Source: Porphyromonas canoris
GTDB taxonomy: Bacteria; Bacteroidota; Bacteroidia; Bacteroidales; Porphyromonadaceae
Direction of reading: 5' to 3'
Assembly (NCBI RefSeq): GCF_000769115.1
Contig: NZ_JQZV01000005.1
Location: 26,405 to 90,404, forward strand
DNA: 64,000 nucleotides
Shown: positions 26,661-36,215 of the stretch, piece by piece
Layout: each line of letters starts with the position of its first letter
Position numbering within the stretch: the stretch's first letter is position 1
Program-made: the position numbers and the translations under genes
The notes under the pieces: model-generated
What the model was told of the DNA's origin: nothing
Seen by the model: the letters and a program-made list of their open reading frames with translations, nothing else
Databases searched by the model: none

Positions 26661-28931
26661 ATGAAAGAGAGTCGTAGATATTTTGTACAGCTGCTACTGT
26701 TCTGCTTTTTTGTATCCGGCGTCGTAGCACAAGAACCTATTAAATGGGTTAATACCCTTATAGGAACATCCAACTACGGAACAACCAATCCGGGAGCACA
26801 GCATCCGCACGGGCTTATGAACATCACTCCTTTCAATGTGATGGGCGGAGAGGGAATCAATAAGTTTGAAAAGGATAGTATGTGGTGGAGCACTCCGTTC
26901 AGCTCAAACAATAGTTTTCTTACCGGCTTCGCCCAAGTAAATCTTAGCGGTGTAGGATGCCCGGACTTAGGCTCTCTTCTTTTGATGCCGACAACCGGTG
27001 AACTGGTATTCGATCCCGTAAAGTATGGATCGGTAATGGAAGAGCAGGTGAATCAACCGGGGTATTATGCCGTAACACTTGCCAAATATAGTATCCGTGC
27101 AGAGGTTACAGCGACAGAACGCACCTCTATGGCGCGCTTTCATTTCCCTGTCGGGAAAGCAAATATTTTGCTAAACCTCGGAGAGGGACTAACGAATGAG
27201 AGTGGAGCCATAGCGAGATTTAAGGATCAACAGACCATAACAGGCAGTAAGCTGGTCGGCTCTTTCTGCTATCACCATGATGCTGTATTCCGTCTCTATT
27301 TTGCGATGAGAATAGAGAGAACTCCTGTAAAACATGGCTTCTGGAAGCTTCAACGCTTCCTGCCGATAGACCTGGCTTGGGATAAATATACAGGGCAGTA
27401 CAAACCTTATGAGGGCTTTACCCAAGAAATGTCGGGAGATAATATAGGTGTGTTCTTCTCTTACGATGTAGAAGAGCCTACCACAATCACTGTCCGAACC
27501 GGGGTATCTATGGTAAGCGAAGAGGAAGCAATGAAAAATCTTGAAGCAGAACAACCTGCCGGGCTCTCTTTTGAAACCATCGTGAGCGATGCTCAAAAGA
27601 AATGGAATAAAGAGCTATCGAAGATAAGAGTAAAAGGAGACAGTGAAAAAGACAAGATAGTATTCTACTCCGCTCTTTACCATACGCTAATCCATCCTAA
27701 TATTGCGCAGGATGTTTCCGGGTCTTACAACAAGATGGAAACTCTTGAAAAGATTACACTACCACAAGGAAAGAAGAGATATACGGTATTCTCCCTATGG
27801 GATACTTTCCGAACAGTGCATCCTCTCTACTGTATTTTGGATCCTAAGAAGCAGTTGGAGATGATTGATGTGATGCTGGATATGTACAAAGAGAATGGTT
27901 ATCTTCCGAAATGGGAGCTATACAGCCGTGAGACTTTCACAATGGATGGGGACCCTGCAGCCATTGTAATCAACGACACATGGCAACGCGGACTGAGAAA
28001 CTTTGATACAAATCTGGCATTGGAGGCGATAAAACGCTCCGCCTTGGATGTTTCTAAAGAGAACAAAGTGCGTCCGAATATAGAGCTGTATGTCAAACAT
28101 GGATATGTTCCGAACCAAAAGAAGCACGACAACTGTGTCTCACAGTCTTTGGAGTATTATCTCTCAGACTTTAATGCCGCTCAGTTTGCTCTTTCCATGG
28201 GAGATAAAGAGACTTACAAAACCCTTATCGCAAGAGCAAAAAGCTATACCAAGCTCTTCTCCAAAGAGTACAACTGCTTCAGACCAAGAATGCAAGATGG
28301 CTCTTTCATGACACCTTTCGATCCAAGAATCGGCAAGGACTTTCAAGAAAATACCGGCTACCACGAAGGGTCGGCATGGAACTATAACTTCTACGTTCCA
28401 TTTGACATCAAAAATCTGGCAAAGATGATGGGTGGAGAAAGGGTGTTTACCCAAAAACTGGATGAGACCTTCGCAAAAGGATACTATGACATGGCTAACG
28501 AGCCGGATATTGATAATGCTTATCTCTACTGCTATTTCCCTAAGTATGCTTATAGGACACAGGAGATGATTCCCGCTCTGCTGGATAAGTATTTTACGAC
28601 AGCACCGGGCGGTCTTCCCGGCAATGATGATACGGGAACAATGTCCGCTTGGGCTATTTTCTCAATGCTCGGATTCTATCCTGTTTCTGCAGGAACACCT
28701 ATATATGCCCTTACTGCTCCGAGATTCGATGAGGTGGTTATAGAGCTGGATCAAGAGTACTATCCTCATGCTTCACTTACGATAGAAGCAAAAAAAGAAT
28801 CGCCTCAATCCAAATACATTGAAGCAATTCTATTAGATGGAAAACCTTATAGGAAAGGGTATATCATCTCACATAAAGAGCTGTTTAGTGCTGAAAAATT
28901 GACATTTGTGCTGAGAGATAGAAGGCAATAA
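26661..28931 (+). CDS. GH92 family alpha-mannosidase
   Basis: A 756-residue secreted glycoside hydrolase of family 92, inverting, calcium-dependent exo-alpha-mannosidases that trim host high-mannose N-glycans. A signal peptide (residues 1-23, ending VVAQ) precedes the N-terminal domain, WVNTLIGTSNYGTTNPGAQ then HPHG, and the (alpha/alpha)6 catalytic domain with SLWDTFRTVHPL, EGSAWNY and PGNDDTGTMSAWAIFSMLGF. Those stretches hold the usual acid, base and calcium-binding residues. The gene converges on ftsQ with only 3 bp between stop codons, where the dcw cluster would normally continue with ftsA. Confidence 0.95.
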   Translation: MKESRRYFVQLLLFCFFVSGVVAQEPIKWVNTLIGTSNYGTTNPGAQHPHGLMNITPFNVMGGEGINKFEKDSMWWSTPFSSNNSFLTGFAQVNLSGVGCPDLGSLLLMPTTGELVFDPVKYGSVMEEQVNQPGYYAVTLAKYSIRAEVTATERTSMARFHFPVGKANILLNLGEGLTNESGAIARFKDQQTITGSKLVGSFCYHHDAVFRLYFAMRIERTPVKHGFWKLQRFLPIDLAWDKYTGQYKPYEGFTQEMSGDNIGVFFSYDVEEPTTITVRTGVSMVSEEEAMKNLEAEQPAGLSFETIVSDAQKKWNKELSKIRVKGDSEKDKIVFYSALYHTLIHPNIAQDVSGSYNKMETLEKITLPQGKKRYTVFSLWDTFRTVHPLYCILDPKKQLEMIDVMLDMYKENGYLPKWELYSRETFTMDGDPAAIVINDTWQRGLRNFDTNLALEAIKRSALDVSKENKVRPNIELYVKHGYVPNQKKHDNCVSQSLEYYLSDFNAAQFALSMGDKETYKTLIARAKSYTKLFSKEYNCFRPRMQDGSFMTPFDPRIGKDFQENTGYHEGSAWNYNFYVPFDIKNLAKMMGGERVFTQKLDETFAKGYYDMANEPDIDNAYLYCYFPKYAYRTQEMIPALLDKYFTTAPGGLPGNDDTGTMSAWAIFSMLGFYPVSAGTPIYALTAPRFDEVVIELDQEYYPHASLTIEAKKESPQSKYIEAILLDGKPYRKGYIISHKELFSAEKLTFVLRDRRQ

Positions 28932-28934
28932 AAC

Positions 28935-29687
28935 TTATTCTCCTCTCTTGGTGCAAACGATCTGATTTCTATACGAAAGGTTGACAACGGAGTACTTATT
29001 CACTCCGGTACGCGGAAGTATCTTTTCGTAGAAGATATCGACCTTGCCAAGCTGTTCGTCAAAGTCTATCTTAGGACTGATACAGAATACAAACTCCCCT
29101 ACTCTGGGATAGAGATAGATCTCTTTCTCTGAAACGACGTGTATAGAGCCGAAGAAGTTTCTCCATTTTTTATGCTCCTCAAGATAGTGAGCAAGATCGA
29201 GAAGATAGGTCTGCGCTGTTTTCTCCGAAATATTTCCGGTAACCACGGGAACGTAAGCAGCTCCCTTTCTATTGGGGAAAATAATACCTTCGGCATCTAT
29301 ATATGATGCCTTCTCTCCGTAGTAGAGAGCCATCAAAGGCTGTCTCTCTTCCAGCTCGATCTGCAAAGAGTGAGACTGAGGTGCAACATAGGCTGTTGCA
29401 GACTTGATATATGGGCTTTTTTCTATGAGTTCCTGTTCGAGTTTTCGGGTATCTACACTGCGAAGCACGGTATCTTTAATGCTCAAATTCAGAAGAGAAA
29501 GCACATCGGCAGGGGTTACGAATGCTTGTTCTGCCTCATGAGAGATTTCCACAGATGTTTTACTTGGGATTATTTTATTGCCATCCTCATATTTTTGAGG
29601 AGATGCAACCAAATAGGACGCAACAAATGCAGCGCACATAAGAAGTACACCAAGTATGACAACAATATGCTTGAGTCTCTGCTTCAT
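28935..29687 (-). CDS. ftsQ: cell division protein FtsQ
   Basis: A 250-residue single-pass divisome protein. A short cytoplasmic N-terminus (KQRLKH) leads to one membrane helix (IVVILGVLLMCAAFVASYLV), a POTRA-like region (VLSLLNLSIKDTVLRSVDTR to IEL) and a FtsQ beta domain ending VNLSYRNQIVCTKR. Length and order match Bacteroidetes FtsQ, which is weakly conserved in sequence. It follows murC by 6 bp. It is the last gene of the cluster here: ftsA and ftsZ, normally next, are absent and a convergent GH92 gene takes their place. Confidence 0.88.
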   Translation of the reverse strand: MKQRLKHIVVILGVLLMCAAFVASYLVASPQKYEDGNKIIPSKTSVEISHEAEQAFVTPADVLSLLNLSIKDTVLRSVDTRKLEQELIEKSPYIKSATAYVAPQSHSLQIELEERQPLMALYYGEKASYIDAEGIIFPNRKGAAYVPVVTGNISEKTAQTYLLDLAHYLEEHKKWRNFFGSIHVVSEKEIYLYPRVGEFVFCISPKIDFDEQLGKVDIFYEKILPRTGVNKYSVVNLSYRNQIVCTKRGE

Positions 29688-29693
29688 GGAGGT

Positions 29694-31112
29694 CTAAGAT
29701 AGTGCTTTTTTCTGTTTTTGGATGAGATATTCTTTAACCTCCGGTACCAATAACTCTATATCTCCCGCTCCAAGCATGAGATAGACATCTGCCGGAAAAC
29801 GATCCAATGTCTTTGTCAACTCCGACTTGGAGCAAGAGGTCGCAATAACATTGGGAGAGATATGCTCCAAAATAAGTTCGGATGTAATTCCGGGCATAGG
29901 CTCTTCTCTTGCCGGATAGATGGGAAGGAGAACAACTTGTGCTTCTTGAGAAAGAGCTTCGGCAAATTCTTTATAAAAATCTGCCGTACGGCTGTAAAGG
30001 TGTGGTTGAAAAATTGCCGTGAGTCTGCTATCGGGATAAAGGACTCTCACGGAACGGATGCTTGCCGCTATCTCTTCGGGATGGTGTGCATAATCGTCAA
30101 TAAGGACAAAGCCCCCTTCTCCCCCGGAAAGCACTCGTTCAAATCGGCGATGAACCCCCTTAAATGAAGAGAGATTCAAACGGAGTTCTGCCTCACTTTT
30201 TCCACATAAGTGAGCTACCGCGAGGGTTGCTGTTGCATTTTCCACATTGATTTCAATAGGAACACCAATGTGCATCTCCCGGTAAACACCTCCGGGGAAA
30301 TGGAAGTCAAAGTATAGCTCACCGGATCTAAACTGTAAATTATTACTATAAAAATCTGCCTGCTCATTCTTAGCATAGGTGTAGAACTGAGCACCTTCGC
30401 GTAAGCGAGGTGTACAGGTTGCATGCTTGTGCATGACTAACCCTCCCTTAGGCGAAACAAGGGAAGTAAAATGCGAGAAGGCCTCCAAATATGCCTCTTC
30501 CGTGCCATAGATATCCAAGTGATCCGGACTGGTAGATGTAATGATGGCATAGTGAGGATGAAGGGTATGAAACGATCGGTCATACTCATCTGCCTCGGCA
30601 ACTGTAAAAGAAGCATCTGCGTCCAAGAGAAGATTGCTGTTATAGTTGAGAGAAATTCCTCCAAGGAAAGCATTCACACCGACATGTTCAGATGGTATCA
30701 CTGTTTCTGCCATAAGACAAGCCAAGATGGTAGAAGTGGTGGTCTTGCCATGTGTTCCGGCAACGCAAAGAGCCTTAGAACGAGACGTAATCTCTCCCAA
30801 AGCCTGAGAACGTTTGTATAATTTGATCCCTTTATTTCTGTAATAAGACATCACGGAAGCATCAGTCGGGACAGCCGGAGTGTAGATAACGTAGGTATCT
30901 TCCGAGCGAAAAGCTTCGGGTATAAAGTCTGAATTGTCATCATAAAAAACTTCCGCACCTTCTGCGACAAGAGCACGTGTGATATGGCTCTCTGTTCTGT
31001 CGTATCCTCCTACTTTGAATCCGTGAAGAAGAAAATATCGTGCAATAGCACTCATCCCAATTCCTCCTATTCCAATGAAGAAAATTGGAGTATAAGTCTC
31101 TTTTATATTCAT
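29694..31112 (-). CDS. murC: UDP-N-acetylmuramate--L-alanine ligase
   Basis: A 472-residue Mur ligase that adds L-alanine to UDP-MurNAc with ATP. The N-terminal Rossmann motif is FIGIGGIGMSAIARYF, the ATP loop is AGTHGKTTTS, and the C-terminal domain has DDYAHHPEEI and FQPHLYSRT, all typical of MurC. It overlaps murG by 4 bp and precedes ftsQ. Together with murE, murD, mraY and murG it gives the cytosolic and lipid-linked steps of peptidoglycan precursor synthesis. Confidence 0.97.
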   Translation of the reverse strand: MNIKETYTPIFFIGIGGIGMSAIARYFLLHGFKVGGYDRTESHITRALVAEGAEVFYDDNSDFIPEAFRSEDTYVIYTPAVPTDASVMSYYRNKGIKLYKRSQALGEITSRSKALCVAGTHGKTTTSTILACLMAETVIPSEHVGVNAFLGGISLNYNSNLLLDADASFTVAEADEYDRSFHTLHPHYAIITSTSPDHLDIYGTEEAYLEAFSHFTSLVSPKGGLVMHKHATCTPRLREGAQFYTYAKNEQADFYSNNLQFRSGELYFDFHFPGGVYREMHIGVPIEINVENATATLAVAHLCGKSEAELRLNLSSFKGVHRRFERVLSGGEGGFVLIDDYAHHPEEIAASIRSVRVLYPDSRLTAIFQPHLYSRTADFYKEFAEALSQEAQVVLLPIYPAREEPMPGITSELILEHISPNVIATSCSKSELTKTLDRFPADVYLMLGAGDIELLVPEVKEYLIQKQKKALS

Positions 31113-32224
31113 TCTCGCAATATCTTTTCCAAAATATCTACTATTTGTTCTGCTGCATTTACTCTGCCCAATGGACGGACATTTTCAGACAGTGTACGAC
31201 ACTTTTCGTGATCATCCAAAAGAGAAAGAGCCGTGGGGATAAGAGATGTTGAGCAGTCCGCATCCTTAACCATCAATGCCGCATTCTTCTGAACCAAAGC
31301 CATGGCATTATGTGTCTGATGATCTTCGGCAACATTTGGAGACGGGACTAAGATAGATGCGAGTCCCAATGCCGAAATTTCGGATATACTACTTGCCCCG
31401 GCTCGTGAAATGACGACAGTAGCCAAAGCATAAGCTTTCTCCATTTCGTAAATAAATTTGCGTGCCACAATGTTAGAAGGCGATCCGTGTGCTTTAAGCG
31501 CAGCCTCTACTTTTTTGAAATATGCCGCCCCTGTCTGCCACAATACTTGTATGTCTGTACGTTTGGCAAGCATATCTATCTTTGCAATCACTCCCTGATT
31601 CACGCTCAATGCCCCAAGGCTGCCTCCAATAATAAGCAGTGTCGGTTTATCAGGAGATAAGCCAAAAGCTTCAGCACAAACTTCTTTAGCCGGAAGTTGA
31701 TTCGTCAAACTTGCTCTGATCGGATTCCCTGTAAAGTGTATTGGAGCTTTTGGAAAAAATCTCTTCATATTGTCATAAGCGACAAAGACAGCCTTTGCTT
31801 TCTTTCCAACAATCTTATTCGTAACTCCGGCATAAGAGTTTTGCTCCTGCACCAAAGTTGTTATGCCAAGACGTTGGGCTGCTATTAAAGTAGGGGCACT
31901 GGCATATCCTCCCACTCCTATTACGGCTTGAGGCTTAATCTCTTTGATGGCTCCTTTTACCATTCTTAGGCTTTTGAGGAGACGGTAAAATACTTTGATA
32001 TTTTTCCAAACCTTCTTCCTTTGCAATCCCATTATAGGAAGGAGAAGTATCTCATAACCGGCATTAGGAACTTTTTCCTCTTCCATTCGTCCTTTTGCCC
32101 CCACAAACAGAATCTTACAAGAGGGATAACGTCTCTTTATTTCGTCTGCAATAGAGATAGCGGGAAAGATATGCCCTCCTGTACCTCCGCCACTGATAAT
32201 GATATTCTTTAGCTCTTTACTCAT
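31109..32224 (-). CDS. murG: UDP-GlcNAc transferase MurG
   Basis: A 371-residue GT-B enzyme that adds GlcNAc to lipid I to form lipid II on the cytoplasmic face of the inner membrane. The first glycine loop is ISGGGTGGHIFPA, followed by GVGGYASAP and QEQNSYAGVTNK; the nucleotide-binding half has GGSLGA and SRAGASSISEISA. It overlaps ftsW and murC by 4 bp each, implying coupled translation. Confidence 0.97.
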   Translation of the reverse strand: MSKELKNIIISGGGTGGHIFPAISIADEIKRRYPSCKILFVGAKGRMEEEKVPNAGYEILLLPIMGLQRKKVWKNIKVFYRLLKSLRMVKGAIKEIKPQAVIGVGGYASAPTLIAAQRLGITTLVQEQNSYAGVTNKIVGKKAKAVFVAYDNMKRFFPKAPIHFTGNPIRASLTNQLPAKEVCAEAFGLSPDKPTLLIIGGSLGALSVNQGVIAKIDMLAKRTDIQVLWQTGAAYFKKVEAALKAHGSPSNIVARKFIYEMEKAYALATVVISRAGASSISEISALGLASILVPSPNVAEDHQTHNAMALVQKNAALMVKDADCSTSLIPTALSLLDDHEKCRTLSENVRPLGRVNAAEQIVDILEKILRE

Positions 32225-33549
32225 GATTTTCTATGTTTATGGTATCCGGTATTTTCGTCATCATAATAGGATGCATCAGTTATGGGAACTTCCGGTATAA
32301 CTTCTGTGTTAATGGCTATTGGGGTTTCTGCCCCGGACATTTGAGCAATGGCTTCTTCCTGTTGCTCTTCAAGCTCCCTACTTGCAGATAAAATGAGAGC
32401 AAAATAGATAGATGTTACAAGATAAGATGATCCTCCTTTGCTGATAAAAGGAAGAGTCTGTCCTGTAACAGGCATGATTCCTACATTTACCATCATGTGT
32501 ATGAGAGCTTGAGTACATATAATTATACCAATCCCTATGACTAAAAACTTAGGGTAAAACAATTTTAATCTGCTGGCCAGCTTTCCAATATAAAAGAGAA
32601 GCCAAATATAAAGAGCAATACACAATAGCCCGGCAATAAGACCATACTCTTCAAGGATAATTACAAATATAAAATCGGAGAAAGGCTGAGGTAAGACAAG
32701 ACGAGACTCGCTATTTCCGGGACCAACACCTGTTACTCCTCCTTTTACAATAGCAATATTGGCTTGTATCCGTTGAAAGTCTTTTCCTTCATCTTCGTTC
32801 TCTTTTTCGGTAGCATTCTTACCAATAAAGCTCTCTATCCGCGCTTTTCCCGTACCAAATCGACCCGGAATCTTATTTACAACATCCATCGGAAGAATTA
32901 GCAATAAACAGACAAGTAAAGCTGCTCCTGCAAACATTGCTATGGTTCCTTTTATAAAGGTTCTCTTATGCACCTTCCCCAGAAAACAGAGGATGTAGGA
33001 AGTCATACCAAGGAGAAGCCCACTAGAGATATTCTGGAGAAAAATAGGAATACAGATAGCTCCGGTTGCCAACGCAATATGTATAAAAGTACGTTTGCTG
33101 GCATACTCTTCGACAGAAAGTTTGAACGCAATATAGTTGATGAGGCAAAGGCGTGCCACCTCTGAGGTTTGAAACTCAAAACCTAAGATACTGAGCCACC
33201 TCTTTCCTCCATTACGCTCAATACCCATAAATTGGGTAAGAAGAAGTAGCACAATACCCAAAATAAGCCCAAACAGAGCGAACTTACGCCACAACTTCGT
33301 TGGAATATGAGAAAAGACCACACAAACAACAAGCGCCATGATCATAAGAGCAACATGCTTAAGCATGGGAGCAAAAACAGAAGAATCATGAGCAAATGCT
33401 TCATTGGAAATGGCAGAATAGACACTCAACAGAGACATGACCATCAGAAGAGCAATGATCATCCAAAGGGTCTTGTCCCCGGCAAATAGTTTCTTTTGAT
33501 GAGAAAGATGAGTGTCCGGCAATCGATCTTTAGCTTCAAGTGTTGTCAT
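32221..33549 (-). CDS. ftsW: lipid II polymerase / division protein FtsW
   Basis: A 442-residue SEDS-family membrane protein with about ten helices that polymerises glycan strands at the septum together with the class B penicillin-binding protein. Family signatures visible are GGKRWL near the second helices, RFGTGKARIESF before the large loop, QANIAIVKGGVTGVGPGNS and the late LPFISKGGSS. It sits between murD (gap 9 bp) and murG (4-bp overlap). The C-terminal 60 residues form a charged, Bacteroidetes-type tail. Confidence 0.94.
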   Translation of the reverse strand: MTTLEAKDRLPDTHLSHQKKLFAGDKTLWMIIALLMVMSLLSVYSAISNEAFAHDSSVFAPMLKHVALMIMALVVCVVFSHIPTKLWRKFALFGLILGIVLLLLTQFMGIERNGGKRWLSILGFEFQTSEVARLCLINYIAFKLSVEEYASKRTFIHIALATGAICIPIFLQNISSGLLLGMTSYILCFLGKVHKRTFIKGTIAMFAGAALLVCLLLILPMDVVNKIPGRFGTGKARIESFIGKNATEKENEDEGKDFQRIQANIAIVKGGVTGVGPGNSESRLVLPQPFSDFIFVIILEEYGLIAGLLCIALYIWLLFYIGKLASRLKLFYPKFLVIGIGIIICTQALIHMMVNVGIMPVTGQTLPFISKGGSSYLVTSIYFALILSASRELEEQQEEAIAQMSGAETPIAINTEVIPEVPITDASYYDDENTGYHKHRKS

Positions 33550-33558
33550 AGCACTACT

Positions 33559-34923
33559 TCATAATAAGGTTTTTACAGCTTCCTTAAAACGGTCTCCTCT
33601 ATCCTCATAATTCTTGAATAGATCAAAACTTGCACAACAAGGAGAGAGCAAAACCGTATTAGCACCGCACTCTTTTGCCATTTCATGTGCTCTTCTGACC
33701 GTGTCTTCCACATCCTCCGATACCACATAAGGAATACCGAGAGAGCCTAACTGCTGCTCCAATTTCTGATAATCCTTTGTCATAAATATAAGACCAAGAG
33801 AAGTTCTTTTTACCTCCTCTGCTATTGTAGTATAGTCATTACCTTTGTCTGTTCCTCCGAGTATCAATATGATATCTTTATCCGCCATGGCTCCAAGAGC
33901 ATACTTCGTTGCATCTATATTGGTGGCTTTAGAGTCATTGATGTAGTGGACAGACTCCACAATCCCAGCATCTTCCATACGATGCGGAACACTCTTAAAT
34001 GTTCTCAAAGCCTCTTTCAAAGCAAAAAGATCTACTCCGGCATGCAGAGTTGCTGCTATTGCTGCCATTATATTGCAGTAGTTGTGCACACCTTTCAGAC
34101 TCAACTCTGATAGTTTGAACGAAAAACGTCCCTGAGGCAAAGCCACTAAAATATCATTCTCTCTTAATGAGCCAAAGTAAAGATCTGCTTCCGGTTGTTG
34201 GGTATAAAACTTAAATTTTGCAATTCCGGAAGAGATCGGATGACGCACAAGCAATTTTCTGATCTCCTCATCTTCGCCAAAATAGATTGCAAGACCATCT
34301 GGAGCAAGATTGCAAAAAACCTTTCCCTTTGCATCAGCATATTTCTCTATATCATAATCATACCTATCAAGATGATCGGGCGTAATATTCAAAATAATAG
34401 AAACATAAGGAGAGAATGTCGGCATATCTTCCAATTGAAAGCTGGAAAGCTCTACCACATAAATATCTCTTCGGGAATCTTCCTGCGCATATCTGGAAAG
34501 GGCAAAACCAATATTACCGGATTCGACAGCATCCCAACCGGCAGACCTTAATACATGAGCAATAAGAGAAGTAGTCGTAGTCTTTCCATTGCTTCCGGTT
34601 ACGGCGATAAAATTTGCGCCCTCCATATGGCGCGCAGCAAACTCTATTTCTGATATTACTTCACATCCATTCTCTCTTAATTGTAAAATTATTGGAGCTG
34701 TTTGTGGAATACCCGGACTTTTTACCGCGATTGTTGCATCGCTTATATTTTCCCAAGTGTGTCCTCCTTCCTCGAAAAGTATTCCAGCAGAGTTTAGAGA
34801 CTCCTTAACTTCAGTCGGTATATTATTCTTATCCGAGACAAAGACTTCGTATCCCTTCTTTTTCGCTAAAAGAGCAGCTTGTAGTCCACTCTCTCCGGCT
34901 CCTAAAACGACAATCTTCTTCAT
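33559..34923 (-). CDS. murD: UDP-N-acetylmuramoyl-alanine--D-glutamate ligase
   Basis: A ligase of about 454 residues adding D-glutamate to UDP-MurNAc-Ala. The start is the ATG at 34921-34923 (MKKIVVLGAGESGLQAALL), which overlaps the mraY stop as ATGA; an upstream in-frame start would run back into mraY and lack homology. The ATP loop is TGSNGKTTTTSL, and the central domain has NITPDHLDRYDY and NDSKATNIDA, both MurD hallmarks. Confidence 0.97.
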   Translation of the reverse strand: MKKIVVLGAGESGLQAALLAKKKGYEVFVSDKNNIPTEVKESLNSAGILFEEGGHTWENISDATIAVKSPGIPQTAPIILQLRENGCEVISEIEFAARHMEGANFIAVTGSNGKTTTTSLIAHVLRSAGWDAVESGNIGFALSRYAQEDSRRDIYVVELSSFQLEDMPTFSPYVSIILNITPDHLDRYDYDIEKYADAKGKVFCNLAPDGLAIYFGEDEEIRKLLVRHPISSGIAKFKFYTQQPEADLYFGSLRENDILVALPQGRFSFKLSELSLKGVHNYCNIMAAIAATLHAGVDLFALKEALRTFKSVPHRMEDAGIVESVHYINDSKATNIDATKYALGAMADKDIILILGGTDKGNDYTTIAEEVKRTSLGLIFMTKDYQKLEQQLGSLGIPYVVSEDVEDTVRRAHEMAKECGANTVLLSPCCASFDLFKNYEDRGDRFKEAVKTLL

Positions 34924-36182
34924 CTCAACTTCAAAGTTATGATAGTTAATATAGCAAGTATAGCACCTATTAGCCAAAATCTTGTTACAATCTTTGCTTC
35001 AGGAATAGGTGTAATAGGTTTTTGTATTATAGCATCTATCCCCTCGTTCCCCGGTTTCTGAAAGTGATGATGTAGTGGAGCCATCTTGAAGATCCGCTTA
35101 CCCACTCCTTGTTTTTTCTTTGTGTATTTATAATAATATCTCTGCAATATAACGGATAGATTTTCTACAACAAATATTCCACAAAGGATGGGCAAAAGAA
35201 GTTCTTTCCTTATAACTATTGCATAAACAGCTATTATACCTCCGATGGTAAGACTTCCTGTATCCCCCATAAATACTTGTGCAGGATAAGAATTGTACCA
35301 AAGGAATCCCATCGTTGCTCCTACAAATGCGGCTGCAAATACCACCAGTTCTTCTGCTCCGGGAATAAACATGACATTTAGATACTCAGCAAAAGTGAGG
35401 TGAGATGAGACATAAGCGAGAATACCCAGAGCCATTCCCATAAAAGCAGAAGACCCTGCTGCAAGTCCATCCAATCCATCAGTCATATTTGCGCCATTGG
35501 AAACGGCCGTTACAATGAGAATACAGGCAATAATAAAAATGAGAAAGGTCAACATCTCCTTATGCCGGTTAAAACCAGAAACAAACCAGCTATAATCGAA
35601 GTTGTTTTCTTTAACGAAAGGAATTGTTGTTGTGGTGGATTTCTCCGGAACAAGATTATAGGTTACGGTTATCTCCTGTGTTTCCTGATGTCTTACCTCA
35701 TGATTTTCCAAAATTACCACACTCGGACTCATGAATAGAACAACGGCAACGATGGTGCCGAGTCCTACTTGTGCAATGATTTTATACCTGCCTCTCAAGC
35801 CCTCTTTATTCTTCTTGACAAGCTTGATATAATCATCTATAAATCCTAAAACACCCAGCCAAAGAGTGGTAAGAATCATCAGTATGATGTATACATTATT
35901 AAGCTTGGCAAAAAGAAGTACCGGTATAAGTAGAGACACGATGATGATAATCCCTCCCATAGAAGGTGTTCCTGCCTTACTCTTTTCTCCCTCTAAGTCC
36001 AATGGACGGATGATTTCCCCCAATTGCAGCAGTTGAAGTCGAGCTATAATTTTTTTCCCAACGATGGTTGCCAGCAACAAAGCCAAGACAAAAGCGATAC
36101 CGGAACGAGTTGTAACGTAAGAAAAAGCATTGATTCCCGGCACTTGCAAAGATTGCAGATAGTCTATCAGATAAGTAAGCAT
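34920..36182 (-). CDS. mraY: phospho-MurNAc-pentapeptide transferase
   Basis: A 420-residue polytopic membrane enzyme that makes lipid I from UDP-MurNAc-pentapeptide and undecaprenyl phosphate. Signatures are GTPSMGGIIII, the catalytic region FIDDYIKLVKKNKEGL, NMTDGLDGLAAG and MGDTGSLTIGG, with the late FKMAPLHHHF. It carries the extra periplasmic loop of about 60 residues (ENHEVRHQETQ to FDYSWFVSGF) seen in Bacteroidetes MraY. It lies 33 bp after murE and overlaps murD. Confidence 0.97.
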   Translation of the reverse strand: MLTYLIDYLQSLQVPGINAFSYVTTRSGIAFVLALLLATIVGKKIIARLQLLQLGEIIRPLDLEGEKSKAGTPSMGGIIIIVSLLIPVLLFAKLNNVYIILMILTTLWLGVLGFIDDYIKLVKKNKEGLRGRYKIIAQVGLGTIVAVVLFMSPSVVILENHEVRHQETQEITVTYNLVPEKSTTTTIPFVKENNFDYSWFVSGFNRHKEMLTFLIFIIACILIVTAVSNGANMTDGLDGLAAGSSAFMGMALGILAYVSSHLTFAEYLNVMFIPGAEELVVFAAAFVGATMGFLWYNSYPAQVFMGDTGSLTIGGIIAVYAIVIRKELLLPILCGIFVVENLSVILQRYYYKYTKKKQGVGKRIFKMAPLHHHFQKPGNEGIDAIIQKPITPIPEAKIVTRFWLIGAILAILTIITLKLR

Positions 36183-36215
36183 AAGGATTAAGAATGGAAA
36201 TAAAGCATTAGACCT